From assembly GCF_030486595.1 (NCBI RefSeq), contig NZ_JAUJZH010000022.1:62001-126000 (forward strand): a stretch of DNA of 64,000 bases. Reading direction: 5' to 3'. The DNA is from Variovorax ginsengisoli. Lineage in GTDB: Bacteria; Pseudomonadota; Gammaproteobacteria; Burkholderiales; Burkholderiaceae_C. A program made the translations under genes and the position numbers. The notes beneath the pieces were generated by a model that searched no databases, was not told the origin of the DNA, and saw only the letters and a list, made by a program, of their open reading frames with translations. Positions 43,613 to 52,262 of the stretch are shown one piece after another (within the stretch, counting starts at the first letter, position 1; each line of letters opens with the position of its first letter).

Positions 43613-44035
43613 TCAGGCGTGCGCCGGGCCGGTGTCGATCTCGCGCCATGCCGATGCGATGCTTTCGAGCAGCGTGTCGGCTTCGTCGAGCGCCTGCGTG
43701 TCGTTGCGCAGGTTGGCTTGGAGCAGCCGCTGGATGATGTAGCCGTAGAGCGCCGACAGGTTGGCCACCAGGGCCTCGCCTTCGGGGCCCGCGGCCTTGG
43801 CGTCGAGTACCGCCCGGAGGCCGTTGTCGACGATGTCGACCGCCTTGGAGATCGCCTGGCCCTTGGGGCCGATGTCGCCGGTCGACATGTGGTGGCGGGC
43901 CATGCCGATGGTCGACCTGGCGCCGTCGAACAGCATGCAGATCAGCTGGTGCGGCGAGGCGCTCATGGCGCCGGTTTCGACGCCGACGCGCGCATACGCG
44001 CCGGCGCCGGTCCTGAAGGTGTGCGGTGTGTACAT
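43613..44035 (-). CDS. fliS: Flagellin export chaperone FliS
   Basis: This 140-residue protein has the FliS four-helix pattern, with AYARVGVETGAMSASPHQLI and CMLFDGARSTIGMARHHM near the start and LNRDTQAL-like LRNDTQALDEADTLLESIA near the end. It binds newly made flagellin and prevents early polymerisation before export. It lies 23 bases after fliD and before fliT. Confidence 0.95.
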   Translation of the reverse strand: MYTPHTFRTGAGAYARVGVETGAMSASPHQLICMLFDGARSTIGMARHHMSTGDIGPKGQAISKAVDIVDNGLRAVLDAKAAGPEGEALVANLSALYGYIIQRLLQANLRNDTQALDEADTLLESIASAWREIDTGPAHA

Positions 44036-44058
44036 CGTCGGCTTTCCGTGAAGGGCGT

Positions 44059-45510
44059 CTACTTGCCGGTGCTGGCGGTCATCGCATCGAACTGCTGCTT
44101 CAGGTAGCTCAAGGTGCTGTTCATGCTGTTGACCAGCACGTCGAGCTGGTTGAATTGCTTGCGGTAGCGATCCACCGTGTCGTCGACCCGGGTCTGCATC
44201 GCGTCGTACTGCTTGTCGAGCTGCTTGATCGTTTGCGTGACGCCGTCCGAGGCCACCTTGAGCGAGCCGCCGGTGCTGTTGAGGTCGGTCACCAGGGCGT
44301 CGATCTGCTTGCCGTAGCCCGATGTGCTGCCGGTGGCGCTGGCGAAGAGCTTCGACACCCCTTCCAGGTTGCTGCCGAGCGCCTTGTCGAGCTTGGTCGA
44401 ATCGACCGCCAGCGTGCCGTCCTTCTGGAAGCTGACGCCGATCTCGGTCAGCACCTTGAAGTCGTCGGTGCCGCCGGCCTGTGGCGTCGTGAGCGCCTGG
44501 CGGATGCGGGTCTGCAGGTTCCGCAGGGTCGAATCGCCCATCAACGCGGCACCGGTCTTGGTGTCGGCGTCATAGGCGGTCAAGGTGGTCGCCGTGCTCT
44601 GCAGGCTGTTGTAGGCCTTGACGAAATCGTTGATCGCGCCGGTCACCGAAGTGGTGTTGGCCTTCATCGACAGGCCGGTGGTGCCGGTGTTCACCAGCGT
44701 CAGCGTGCTGCCCTGGATCGCTTCCTTGACCGTGTTGCTGGCGCTGGTGATCGCGATCCCGTTGACCGTGAGCTTGGCGTTCTGCGCCGCCACGGTCTGC
44801 TTCAGGTTCTGGGTACCGGCCGGGTCGTTGCCCAGCAGGTTCTGCAAGGCCGCGTCGCCGTCCACCGAGATCCGCATGCTCGAAGCCTCGCCGGTTTGGG
44901 TCGACACCAGCACCAGTCGATTGGGCGTGCCGCTGCCGTCGTTGACGATGCTGGCCGTGACACCGGCATCGGCCCCGTTGATCGCGTCGCGGATGCCTGC
45001 CAGCGTGTTGTTGCTGGCGTCGATCGTGATCGGCTTGGCGACGCGCGTGGCGTCGGCGGCGAAGGTGGCGCCACTGTACTGGCCGGTCGCCGGGTCCAGC
45101 GTGCCGCCGGTGATGGTGCCGAAGTCCATCGTGATCTTGCCGTTGCCGATCGCGGTCGTGGTGCTCGCCTGCCCCGCCGCGATCGCCGACTGCGACTGCG
45201 CCAGCTGCGACACCGTGATGCTGTAGTTGCCGGCCGAGCTGGCATCGGTGGACGAGGCGGCCAGGATGCCGCTCACGGTCGGGGTGCCGGTGACCGTCTG
45301 GAACAGCGCCGGGTCCGACAGCTTCTTGGCCGCGGACTGCAGCACGCCGAGCGCGCTTTGCACCGTGCCGTAGGCCGACAGCTTGCTGGTGTAGCTCTTC
45401 GCCTTCGCCTCGAGGGCCACCAGCGGCTGGCTTTCCGCCGTCTGCAGCTGGGTGAGAAGGGTGGCCAAATCGAGGTTGGAGCCGACGCCCAGGCTGGTGA
45501 TCGTTGCCAT
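44059..45510 (-). CDS. fliD: Flagellar filament cap protein FliD
   Basis: This 483-residue protein has the FliD N-terminal part (TSLGVGSNLDLATLLTQLQT) with a coiled coil, a large exposed middle domain, and the C-terminal part (GKQIDALVTDLNSTGGSLKV, then a final coiled coil with FNQLDVLVNSMNSTLSYLKQ). It caps the growing filament and folds flagellin in place. It follows flaG by 43 bases and precedes fliS. The length is within the family range. Confidence 0.96.
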   Translation of the reverse strand: MATITSLGVGSNLDLATLLTQLQTAESQPLVALEAKAKSYTSKLSAYGTVQSALGVLQSAAKKLSDPALFQTVTGTPTVSGILAASSTDASSAGNYSITVSQLAQSQSAIAAGQASTTTAIGNGKITMDFGTITGGTLDPATGQYSGATFAADATRVAKPITIDASNNTLAGIRDAINGADAGVTASIVNDGSGTPNRLVLVSTQTGEASSMRISVDGDAALQNLLGNDPAGTQNLKQTVAAQNAKLTVNGIAITSASNTVKEAIQGSTLTLVNTGTTGLSMKANTTSVTGAINDFVKAYNSLQSTATTLTAYDADTKTGAALMGDSTLRNLQTRIRQALTTPQAGGTDDFKVLTEIGVSFQKDGTLAVDSTKLDKALGSNLEGVSKLFASATGSTSGYGKQIDALVTDLNSTGGSLKVASDGVTQTIKQLDKQYDAMQTRVDDTVDRYRKQFNQLDVLVNSMNSTLSYLKQQFDAMTASTGK

Positions 45511-45553
45511 CTTGTTGCTTTCCTGAATTACGTTTGAAGAGAAAGGACCCGGC

Positions 45554-45895
45554 TCAGGCCTGCTGGCTCACCAGCATCCCGGGCGCCTTGCCCATGACCT
45601 TCGCGATGCGAACCACTTCTTCGGTCGGGATCTGGCGGATCACCACGCCGTTGGTCTGGTCGACCACCTTGACGATGACCTTGTCGGTGTCCTTGTCGAT
45701 TTCGAACTGCAGGCTGACCGAACGCAATTCGAGCGAGGCGTTGACGGCCTGCACCGCGGTCTCGACCTGCGGCGGCGTCGCTTCCTCGACCGGCTCCGCC
45801 GCCTCGTCCGCGGCCGCAGCACCCGCGGCGCGGCCGACGAGCAGTTGCGTCCATGGGCTGTCCTTCGCGGGAATCGGGGCAAGCGGGTTCGACAT
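45554..45895 (-). CDS. flaG: FlaG family flagellar protein
   Basis: This 113-residue protein has the FlaG C-terminal domain (RSVSLQFEIDKDTDKVIVKV, VDQTNGVVIRQIPTEEVVRI) after an Ala/Glu-rich N-terminal half. FlaG influences filament length in several bacteria and is usually placed between fliC and fliD, as here. The ATG at 45895 is preferred; a GTG three codons upstream is possible. A strong hairpin lies between fliC and this gene. Confidence 0.9.
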   Translation of the reverse strand: MSNPLAPIPAKDSPWTQLLVGRAAGAAAADEAAEPVEEATPPQVETAVQAVNASLELRSVSLQFEIDKDTDKVIVKVVDQTNGVVIRQIPTEEVVRIAKVMGKAPGMLVSQQA

Positions 45896-45920
45896 CTTCT
45901 CCACCTTGGTTGCGGGGTTC

Positions 45921-45966
45921 GCTGTGCTCTGCGGCCTTGCCTTCGCGCATGGCCGCAGAGCACAGC
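45921..45966 (-). terminator. 16-base perfect stem downstream of fliC
   Basis: GCTGTGCTCTGCGGCC at 45921-45936 and its exact reverse complement at 45951-45966 form a 16-base stem with a 14-base loop. It lies 80 bases after the fliC stop and 26 bases before the flaG start. No T-run follows on the minus strand, so it may stabilise flagellin mRNA or partly block readthrough rather than act as a classic terminator. Confidence 0.5.
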
Positions 45967-46045
45967 GCAGGCCGCGAGGCCTGGCGCCGCCAAGACCTTC
46001 CCTTGCGGGAGGGACCTGGCATTCCTTTCGTTATCCGTCAGTTGA

Positions 46046-47698
46046 TCAACGCAGGAGGGACAGCACGCCTTGCGTGGTCTGGTTGGCCTGCGACAGCACC
46101 GAGGTACCGGCTTGCTGCAGGATCTGGGCGCGCGTCATGTTCGACACTTCCACCGCGTAGTCCGCGTCTTCGATGCGCGAGCGCGACGACGACAGGTTGG
46201 TGATGGTGGTGCCGAGGTTGGCGATCGTCGAGTCGAAACGGTTCTGCACCGCACCCAGCGAGGAGCGCAGCTTGTCGACCTTCGACAGGGCGGCGTCGAT
46301 GGCCTTGAGCGGATCGGCCGTCGACGTTGCGTTGCTGACGGCGTTGGTCGTCAGCTTGCCCGGCGAAGCGGAGTCGGCATACACGGTGTTCGCGTTCGCG
46401 TCCGTCACGATGCCATTGCTGTGCAGCGTGATGGTTTGCGAAGCGTTGGTCACCAGCGCGCCGCTGATGTCGACGAACTGCGCAGCGGCAGCTTGCGTCA
46501 CCGCGCCCGTGGTCACGGCCACCGCATAGGCGCCCGTCGCGCCTGCGCCGTCGACGTCGATCGTGGATGCGACACCCGAATTGACCTTGGCGGCCACCGC
46601 AGCGGCCGAGATCGGCTCGCCGGCGACGCTGAGGGTATTGGCCGTCGCAGTCCCGGTGAAGGTTGCGCCCGTGGCACCGATCTTGATCGTGTCGCCGTTG
46701 CCCATGCCGGTGGCGGTCGTGGTCAACGAAGACACCGTGGCGGCAACAACCGCGCCCGCACCGGTCTTCGTCAGGTTCTTGCTGGCGTCCAGGTACAGCG
46801 CCGAACCGTCGGCCGCATCGGTGAGTGCACCGTTGCTGTCGATCTTGACATCCATCGACTTGCCGCCGAGCGTGACGGTGGCAGCAATGGATTGGCCGGC
46901 CGGAGGCGTGAGCGAACTGGTCAGGGCAGCGCCGCTGCGGGCGGTGTCGACGGTCGTGTAGCTCTTGCTAGCGGCGCTGTAGGTGTAGGTGGCGGTGCCG
47001 ACCGCCACGGTGCCCCCGTCCTGCATCTTGCCCAGGACGTCGTTGGCCGTTGCAGCCTGGCTCGGCACCTTGGTGTAGGCGGTGTTGCCGTTGGTCGTGG
47101 CGCCCTTGGACCAGCCGGCGACCAGCAGGTCCGATTCGACGGCCGTCTTGTTGGCTGCACCCTTGCCGTTGACGTTGAAACCGTCGAGGCCGAGCGTCTT
47201 CGCGCTGATCTCTTGCAGGTCGATGTCGATGGTCTCGCCATCGTTCGCACCGACTTGCACGGTCAGCTTGCCAGCGTCGGCCGAGAGCACCTTCACGCCG
47301 TTGAACTGGGTCTGCTCCGAGACGCGGTTGATTTCGTCGAGGCGCTGCGTGATTTCACCCTGGATCGAGTCCAGGTCGCTCTGCGAGTTCGTGCCGGTGG
47401 CGGCTTGCACCGACAGTTCGCGAACGCGCTGCAGGTTGTTGTTCACTTCGGTCAGCGCGCCTTCGGTCGTTTGAGCGATCGAGATGCCGTCGTTGGCGTT
47501 GCGCGATGCTTGCGTCAGGCCCTTGATGTTGGCCGTGAAGCGGTTCGCGATGGCCTGGCCGGCGGCGTCGTCCTTCGCGCTGTTGATGCGCATGCCGGAC
47601 GACAGACGCTCGATCGCGGTGTTCAGCGACGATTGCGACTTGTTGAGGTTGTTCTGCGTGAGCAGCGAGAGACTGTTGGTATTGATGACTTGCGCCAT
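46046..47698 (-). CDS. fliC: Flagellin FliC
   Basis: This 550-residue protein has the conserved flagellin ends: MAQVINTNSLSLLTQNNLNK, SSLNTAIERLSSGMRINSAK and DDAAGQAIANRF at the start, and VSNMTRAQILQQAGTSVLSQ with VLSLLR at the end. The middle (about 170-450) is a variable, Thr/Ala/Ser-rich surface domain. It is the only flagellin gene in the window and forms the filament. A consensus sigma-28 promoter lies about 100 bases upstream. Many Ser and Thr in the middle domain would suit glycosylation, which the cluster at 60-64 kb could supply. Confidence 0.97.
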   Translation of the reverse strand: MAQVINTNSLSLLTQNNLNKSQSSLNTAIERLSSGMRINSAKDDAAGQAIANRFTANIKGLTQASRNANDGISIAQTTEGALTEVNNNLQRVRELSVQAATGTNSQSDLDSIQGEITQRLDEINRVSEQTQFNGVKVLSADAGKLTVQVGANDGETIDIDLQEISAKTLGLDGFNVNGKGAANKTAVESDLLVAGWSKGATTNGNTAYTKVPSQAATANDVLGKMQDGGTVAVGTATYTYSAASKSYTTVDTARSGAALTSSLTPPAGQSIAATVTLGGKSMDVKIDSNGALTDAADGSALYLDASKNLTKTGAGAVVAATVSSLTTTATGMGNGDTIKIGATGATFTGTATANTLSVAGEPISAAAVAAKVNSGVASTIDVDGAGATGAYAVAVTTGAVTQAAAAQFVDISGALVTNASQTITLHSNGIVTDANANTVYADSASPGKLTTNAVSNATSTADPLKAIDAALSKVDKLRSSLGAVQNRFDSTIANLGTTITNLSSSRSRIEDADYAVEVSNMTRAQILQQAGTSVLSQANQTTQGVLSLLR

Positions 47699-47796
47699 GC
47701 TCGACTCCTGTTTACAAAGGTTGTGGACTACTTCCGGCCTCTGGCCGTAACGTTGGACCTTCTCTCGCCGTGAGACTCAGGCCACCGTTGGTTCAG

Positions 47797-47823
47797 TTAT
47801 CGGCACACCCTTTGAAACATTTA
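47797..47823 (-). promoter_or_regulatory. Sigma-28 (FliA) promoter of fliC
   Basis: On the minus strand TAAA (47823-47820), exactly 15 bases, then GCCGATAA (47804-47797) match the sigma-28 consensus of flagellar late genes. The site is about 100 bases upstream of the fliC ATG, giving a leader of about 90 bases. fliA itself is encoded at 23707-24441. Confidence 0.88.
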
Positions 47824-47873
47824 GGGTAGAACCTGAAAAACCCCCAGGTTGGCTCACTGCGTGTAGCCGCCCA

Positions 47874-47926
47874 CCCCCTTTCAGGGGGCGCAGCCAGCGG
47901 CCCGGCAAAGCCGGTTCCGCGGCTGC
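47874..47926. repeat. Family B hairpin element, copy 1 (fliC-fliE gap)
   Basis: A stem CCCCC-TTTCA-GGGGG (47874-47888) is followed directly by a 37-base hairpin at 47890-47926. The hairpin has outer arms GCAGCC/GGCTGC and the core AGCGGCCCGGCAAAGCCGG with TTCCGC. The core is identical in copy 2 at 52161-52197, while the outer arms differ in a compensatory way. The gap has no gene apart from the fliC promoter beside it. Confidence 0.85.
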
Positions 47927-47980
47927 CCACGAGGGGGCGTGCGCTGCGCGCCGCCGGAGAACAAGCGCGGCGAGCCACAT

Positions 47981-48298
47981 TCACGCCGGCAGGTTCATGA
48001 CCTCTTGATATGCGCTCACCAGACGGTTGCGTACCTGCAGCCCGGTCTGGAACGCGACGTTGGCCTTCTGCAGGTCGACCATGACGTCGTTCAGGGCGAT
48101 GCCCGGCTTGCCCAGTTCGAAGGATTCGGCCTGGCCGTAGGCCTTGGTCTGCGCGCCGCTGATGTTGTCCAGCGAGCGCTTGAGTTCGGCCGCGAAGCCG
48201 CCCCCCTCGGTGGGCGCGGCGGCGGCGGGCGAGAACCCGGCCTGCACGGCGGTGGCCCGCATCTGCTGCAGGACGGATTCGATGGCGGTGATCGACAT
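47981..48298 (-). CDS. fliE: Flagellar hook-basal body protein FliE
   Basis: This 105-residue protein has the FliE pattern: SITAIESVLQQMRATAVQAG, then FAAELKRSLDNISGAQTKAY and the C-terminal VDLQKANVAFQTGLQVRNRL with SAYQEVMNLPA. It links the MS ring to the rod and is among the first exported proteins. It is transcribed alone, divergently from fliF-R with a 279-base gap. AAAGGAAA lies six bases upstream of the ATG. Confidence 0.95.
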   Translation of the reverse strand: MSITAIESVLQQMRATAVQAGFSPAAAAPTEGGGFAAELKRSLDNISGAQTKAYGQAESFELGKPGIALNDVMVDLQKANVAFQTGLQVRNRLVSAYQEVMNLPA

Positions 48299-48332
48299 GG
48301 CTTTCCTTTGTTTACTTTGGTGTTGCTATAGA

Positions 48333-48346
48333 AGCGCCCAGGCGCT
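48333..48346. promoter_or_regulatory. Perfect palindrome in the fliE/fliF divergent gap
   Basis: AGCGCC-CA-GGCGCT is a perfect inverted repeat about 35 bases upstream of fliE. It may be a regulator site or the start of a leader hairpin. The rest of the 279-base gap shows no convincing sigma-28 promoter and should contain FlhDC-dependent promoters for both directions. Confidence 0.3.
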
Positions 48347-48577
48347 CCGTCGTCCTTTCAGCGTAGCAAGGGAAGACCCCGATAAAAGCTGCCAACAGAC
48401 GGCTAAACCCACCGCTGTTCGGTCCATCGAATTTGTTACGGCTGCTCACAATCAACCGCGAAACGACAAGCCCGCTGACGACTTCACGGCCTACGGCATG
48501 ACCTCTGAACAACAAATCTTCTCTCTCTGCATGACCAAGCACCGTCCCGGCGCACCGGCCATGGCGGGGATCCGACA

Positions 48578-50317
48578 ATGAGTGCGACCGCTCCCGCGAT
48601 CGCCGCGCCCGCAGCCTCCTCGCTGCCGCCGATGCTCGAGCGCCTGCGGGCCCAGCCCAAGCTGCCGATCGTCATCGGCGCCGCTGTGCTGGTGACCGCC
48701 GTGGCCGCGTTCACGCTGATGAACCGCGGCCCTGACTACAAGGTGCTCTACACCAACGTCTCGGACCGCGACGGCGGCGCGATCATCGCGTCGCTGCAGC
48801 AGATGAACGTGCCCTACAAGTTCGCCGAGGGCGGCGGCGCGATCCTGATCGCCGGCGACAAGGTGCCCGAGGTCCGGCTAAAGCTCGCGGCCCAGGGCCT
48901 GCCCAAGGCCGGCGGCGTCGGCTTCGAACTGATGGACAACCAGAAGTTCGGCACCAGCCAGTTCGCCGAGCAGGTCAACTACCAGCGCGCGCTCGAAGGC
49001 GAGCTCGCGCGCTCGATCGAATCGGTCGGCACGGTGGAGTCGGCGCGGGTCCACCTGGCGCTTCCCAAGCCCTCGCTGTTCGTGCGCGAGCAGAAGAAGC
49101 CCTCGGCCTCGGTGGTGCTGACCCTGCAGCGCGGCCGCAGCATCGACGAGGGCCAGGTCAGCGCCATCGTCCACATGATCTCCAGCAGCGTGCCGGAACT
49201 CGACCCCAAGAGCGTCACGGTGGTCGACCAGCGCGGCAACCTGCTGTCGGCGGCCAACAGCAGCGCCCGCGGCCTGGACGTGAGCCAGCTCAAGTACGTG
49301 CAGGAGATCGAGCAGGGCTACATCCGCCGCATCGAGGCCATCCTGCAGCCGATCGTCGGCGCCAACAACGTGCGCGCCCAGGTCGCGGCCGACATCGACT
49401 TCTCGGTGATGGAGCACACCGACGAGAAGTACAAGCCCAACCAGGAGCCCGGCAAGGCCGCGATGCGCAGCCAGCAGTCGAGCGAGTCGAACCAGCAGGG
49501 AGGCACGCCGCCCGGCGGCGTCCCCGGGGCGCTGTCGAACCAGCCGCCGGGCACCCCGAGCGCGCCGATCACCACCGCCCCCCGGCCCGGAACGCCCGGC
49601 GCCCCGGCGGCGGCGCCTGGCAGCGCGAACGCGGCGAGCACGACCACCTCGGTGGCCACCGGGCCGAGCAACACGCGCAAGGACGTCACCACCAACTACG
49701 AGCTCGACCGCTCGATCCGCCACGTGCAGCAGGGTGCCGGCGGCATCAAGCGTCTGTCGGTGGCGGTGGTGGTGAACTACAAGGACGCGACCGACGGCGC
49801 CGGCAAGAGCAGCCCGCGGGCGCTGACCCCGGTCGAGATCGAGCAGATCCGCAACCTGGCGCGCGAGGCGATGGGCTTCAGCCAGGACCGCGGCGATTCG
49901 CTCAACGTGGTGAACAGCGCCTTCGCGGACGACAACAAGGAACCGACCGCTGCCGCCGTGCCGTTCTGGCGCGACCGCGACAACCTCGATCTCGGCAAGA
50001 CCCTCGGCCAGTACCTGCTGCTCGCCTTCCTGGCCCTGTTCGCCTGGTTCGCGGTGCTGCGGCCCCTGCTGCGCAAGCACCTCGCGCCGCCCCCCGCTCC
50101 GGCACCGGCCATGGTCGAACCCGGCGCCGACGGAGAAGCCGCCGGCGACCCGCCGGCCGAGTCCGACGAACCGGCGATCTCGGCCGAAGAGGCCCTGCGC
50201 CAGCGCGAGGCCCTGCGTCAGAAGGTCGACCTCGACTATGCCCATCAACTCGCCGAGCAGGATCCCAAGCTGGTCGCCACGCTGATCCAGCACTGGATGA
50301 ACACCCATGATCAGTGA
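48578..50317 (+). CDS. fliF: Flagellar MS-ring protein FliF
   Basis: This 579-residue protein has two membrane helices, LPIVIGAAVLVTAVAAFTLM near residue 30 and LGQYLLLAFLALFAWFAVLR near 470, which flank the periplasmic ring-building motifs (GPDYKVLYTNVSDRDGGAII; LARSIESVGTVESARVHLAL). A Gly/Pro/Thr-rich insert lies at about 295-370. The cytoplasmic C-terminus binds FliG. It forms the base on which the motor and export gate assemble and is the first gene of the rightward fliF-R operon. Confidence 0.97.
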   Translation: MSATAPAIAAPAASSLPPMLERLRAQPKLPIVIGAAVLVTAVAAFTLMNRGPDYKVLYTNVSDRDGGAIIASLQQMNVPYKFAEGGGAILIAGDKVPEVRLKLAAQGLPKAGGVGFELMDNQKFGTSQFAEQVNYQRALEGELARSIESVGTVESARVHLALPKPSLFVREQKKPSASVVLTLQRGRSIDEGQVSAIVHMISSSVPELDPKSVTVVDQRGNLLSAANSSARGLDVSQLKYVQEIEQGYIRRIEAILQPIVGANNVRAQVAADIDFSVMEHTDEKYKPNQEPGKAAMRSQQSSESNQQGGTPPGGVPGALSNQPPGTPSAPITTAPRPGTPGAPAAAPGSANAASTTTSVATGPSNTRKDVTTNYELDRSIRHVQQGAGGIKRLSVAVVVNYKDATDGAGKSSPRALTPVEIEQIRNLAREAMGFSQDRGDSLNVVNSAFADDNKEPTAAAVPFWRDRDNLDLGKTLGQYLLLAFLALFAWFAVLRPLLRKHLAPPPAPAPAMVEPGADGEAAGDPPAESDEPAISAEEALRQREALRQKVDLDYAHQLAEQDPKLVATLIQHWMNTHDQ

Positions 50318-51305
50318 AACCGGAACCCGCAAGAGCGCCATCCTGTTGATGGCCCTCGGTGAAGACCGCGCCGCCGCGGCGCTGGCGCACCTCGCCACCA
50401 GCGAGGTGCAGACCCTCGGCCTCGCGATGGCGAAGCTCGCCTCGGTCTCCAAGAACGAGCTGAACACGGTGCTGTCCGAGTTCCGCCACGAGACCGAGCA
50501 GCTGTCGGCGCTGCACCTGGGCTCGAGCAGCTACATCCGCGCCGTGCTCAAGAAGGCGCTCGGCGACGACCGCGCCAGCAACCTGCTGGAAGACATCCTG
50601 CAGAACGACGAGCCGCACAGCGGTATCGAGCGGCTGAACCAGCTCGAGGCCAGCGAAGTGGCCGAGCTGATCCGCGACGAGCATCCGCAGATCCTGGCGA
50701 CCGTACTGATCCACCTGGACCGCATGAAGGCCTCGGAGGTGCTCGAGAAGCTGCCGACGCGCCTGCGCCACGACGTCATCATGCGGGTGGCCACCTTCGG
50801 CGGCGTGCAGCCTTCGGCGCTCCACGAGCTGACCGACGTGCTGACCGAGATGCTCTCGGGCCAGGGCCTGAAGCGCAGCCGCCTGGGCGGGGTGCGGACC
50901 GCGGCCGAGATCGTCAACCTGATGAACAGCACCCAGGAAGAGGAAGCGATCGCCCATGTGCGCGAGCACGACGAGGCGCTGGCGCAGCGGATCATCGACG
51001 AGATGTTCGTGTTCGAGAACCTGCTGAGCCTGGAAGACCGCAGCATCCAGCGCCTGCTCAAGGATATCGAGTCCGACTCGCTCATCATCGCGCTCAAGGG
51101 CGCGCCGCAGGAGCTGCGCGACAAGTTCCTGGCCAACATGTCGCAGCGCGCCGCCGAGACGCTGCGCGAGGACATGGAGCTCAGCGGACCGGTGCGCGTC
51201 TCGCAGGTCGAGACCGAACAGAAGGCGATCCTGCAGGTCGCGCGCCGCCTCGCGGAAGCCGGCGAAATCGTGATTGCTGCGCCAGGCACCGATGACTTCG
51301 TCTAA
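50307..51305 (+). CDS. fliG: Flagellar motor switch protein FliG
   Basis: This 332-residue protein has the three FliG domains: an N-terminal FliF-binding part (GTRKSAILLMALGEDRAAAA), a middle domain (HPQILATVLIHLDRMKASEV), and a C-terminal torque domain (IIDEMFVFENLLSLEDRSIQ; VDQ-like VETEQKAILQVARRLAEAGE) with the charged residues that face MotA. It overlaps fliF by 11 bases and fliH by 14. Its length is normal. Confidence 0.97.
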   Translation: MISETGTRKSAILLMALGEDRAAAALAHLATSEVQTLGLAMAKLASVSKNELNTVLSEFRHETEQLSALHLGSSSYIRAVLKKALGDDRASNLLEDILQNDEPHSGIERLNQLEASEVAELIRDEHPQILATVLIHLDRMKASEVLEKLPTRLRHDVIMRVATFGGVQPSALHELTDVLTEMLSGQGLKRSRLGGVRTAAEIVNLMNSTQEEEAIAHVREHDEALAQRIIDEMFVFENLLSLEDRSIQRLLKDIESDSLIIALKGAPQELRDKFLANMSQRAAETLREDMELSGPVRVSQVETEQKAILQVARRLAEAGEIVIAAPGTDDFV

Positions 51306-52110
51306 GTACCCCTCCACCGCGGCCCTGTCGCCCTTCGGCACACGGGCACGCATGGCCACCGCCTACGCGCCGCCGGTGCGCAGCACCGCGAGCGCGAAGC
51401 CGGCCAAGCCGGTGCTGTCCGCCTGGCAGCGCTGGGAGATGGACACGCTGGACGACCCGGCCCCGCGCCCCGCCCCGGGCCCCGCCGGCCGCGGCACCGT
51501 CCCGCCGGCCGTCGAAGCGCCGCCGTCGGTAGCGCTGCTGCATGCCGCCGAGCTGGTGAGCCTGCGCCGCGAGGCGCGCAGCGCCGGCGACGCCGAAGGC
51601 CGGCGCGAAGGCCACGCCAAGGGCCATGCCGAAGGCTACGCGCAAGGCCGCACCGAAGGGCTGGCGGCCGGCCTGGCCGCGGCCAGCGCGCATGCCGAGC
51701 AATTGCGGGCGCTGGCTGCCAGCCTGCCCGCCGCGCTGCGGCGCGCCGACAGCGAGCTGGCCGACGCGGTGCTCACGCTGGCGCTCGACGTCGCGCGCCA
51801 GGTGGTGCATCGCACCCTGCGCGCCGAACCCGAATGGGTGCTGCCGATGGTGCAGGACCTGCTGCACGCCGAACCGGCGCTGCAGGGCGAGCCGCGCCTG
51901 CTGCTGCATCCGGACGACGTGGCGCTGGTGCGCAACAGCCTGGGCAACGAGCTGCAGGCCGCCGGCTGGCAGGTCCGGCCCGACGAGACGATGACCCGCG
52001 GCGGCTGCCGCGTGCAATCGGCCACCGGCGAGATGGACGCCAGCCTCGAAACCCGATGGAAAAGCGTCACCGCGGCCCTGCACCGCGACGTCGACGCCCA
52101 GGACGTCTGA
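51292..52110 (+). CDS. fliH: Flagellar export ATPase regulator FliH
   Basis: This 272-residue protein has a Pro/Ala-rich N-terminal region, then seven regularly spaced glycines (GxxxG repeats, residues 103-127: EGRREGHAKGHAEGYAQG) followed by a helix, the mark of FliH, and the C-terminal FliI-binding domain (LALDVARQVVHRTLRAEPEW). It escorts and restrains the FliI ATPase. The ATG at 51292 overlaps the end of fliG by 14 bases; a start at 51352 is also possible. It is separated from fliI by a 152-base gap that carries a family B repeat. Confidence 0.92.
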   Translation: MTSSKYPSTAALSPFGTRARMATAYAPPVRSTASAKPAKPVLSAWQRWEMDTLDDPAPRPAPGPAGRGTVPPAVEAPPSVALLHAAELVSLRREARSAGDAEGRREGHAKGHAEGYAQGRTEGLAAGLAAASAHAEQLRALAASLPAALRRADSELADAVLTLALDVARQVVHRTLRAEPEWVLPMVQDLLHAEPALQGEPRLLLHPDDVALVRNSLGNELQAAGWQVRPDETMTRGGCRVQSATGEMDASLETRWKSVTAALHRDVDAQDV

Positions 52111-52143
52111 AATGAAACACCCCCCGAAGCGCCTGCGGCGCCT

Positions 52144-52197
52144 CCCCCCTCAAGGGGGGCGATACCAGCGGCCCGGCAAAGCCGGTTCCGCGGTATC
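52144..52197. repeat. Family B hairpin element, copy 2 (fliH-fliI gap)
   Basis: A perfect stem CCCCCC-TCAA-GGGGGG (52144-52159) is followed by a 37-base hairpin (52161-52197). Its outer arms are GATACC/GGTATC, and its core AGCGGCCCGGCAAAGCCGG with TTCCGC is identical to copy 1. The whole gap 52111-52262 is non-coding. Position inside a co-transcribed operon means it is transcribed. Confidence 0.88.
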
Positions 52198-52262
52198 CCT
52201 GGCACTTGGCTGCGCCAGTTTCGTGGGTCGCGGGCCGCGCACTGCGCGATGGAGCACCTAGG

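Noticed and set aside
48365..48385. A sigma-28 promoter for fliF (CCCGATAA on the plus strand)
   Set aside because: The -10-like octamer has no TAAA- or TCAA-type -35 at 15 bases; spacing and sequence do not fit.
52195..52215. A sigma-54 promoter (TGGCAC) before fliI
   Set aside because: The -12 element does not match and the presence of flhDC argues against a sigma-54 hierarchy.
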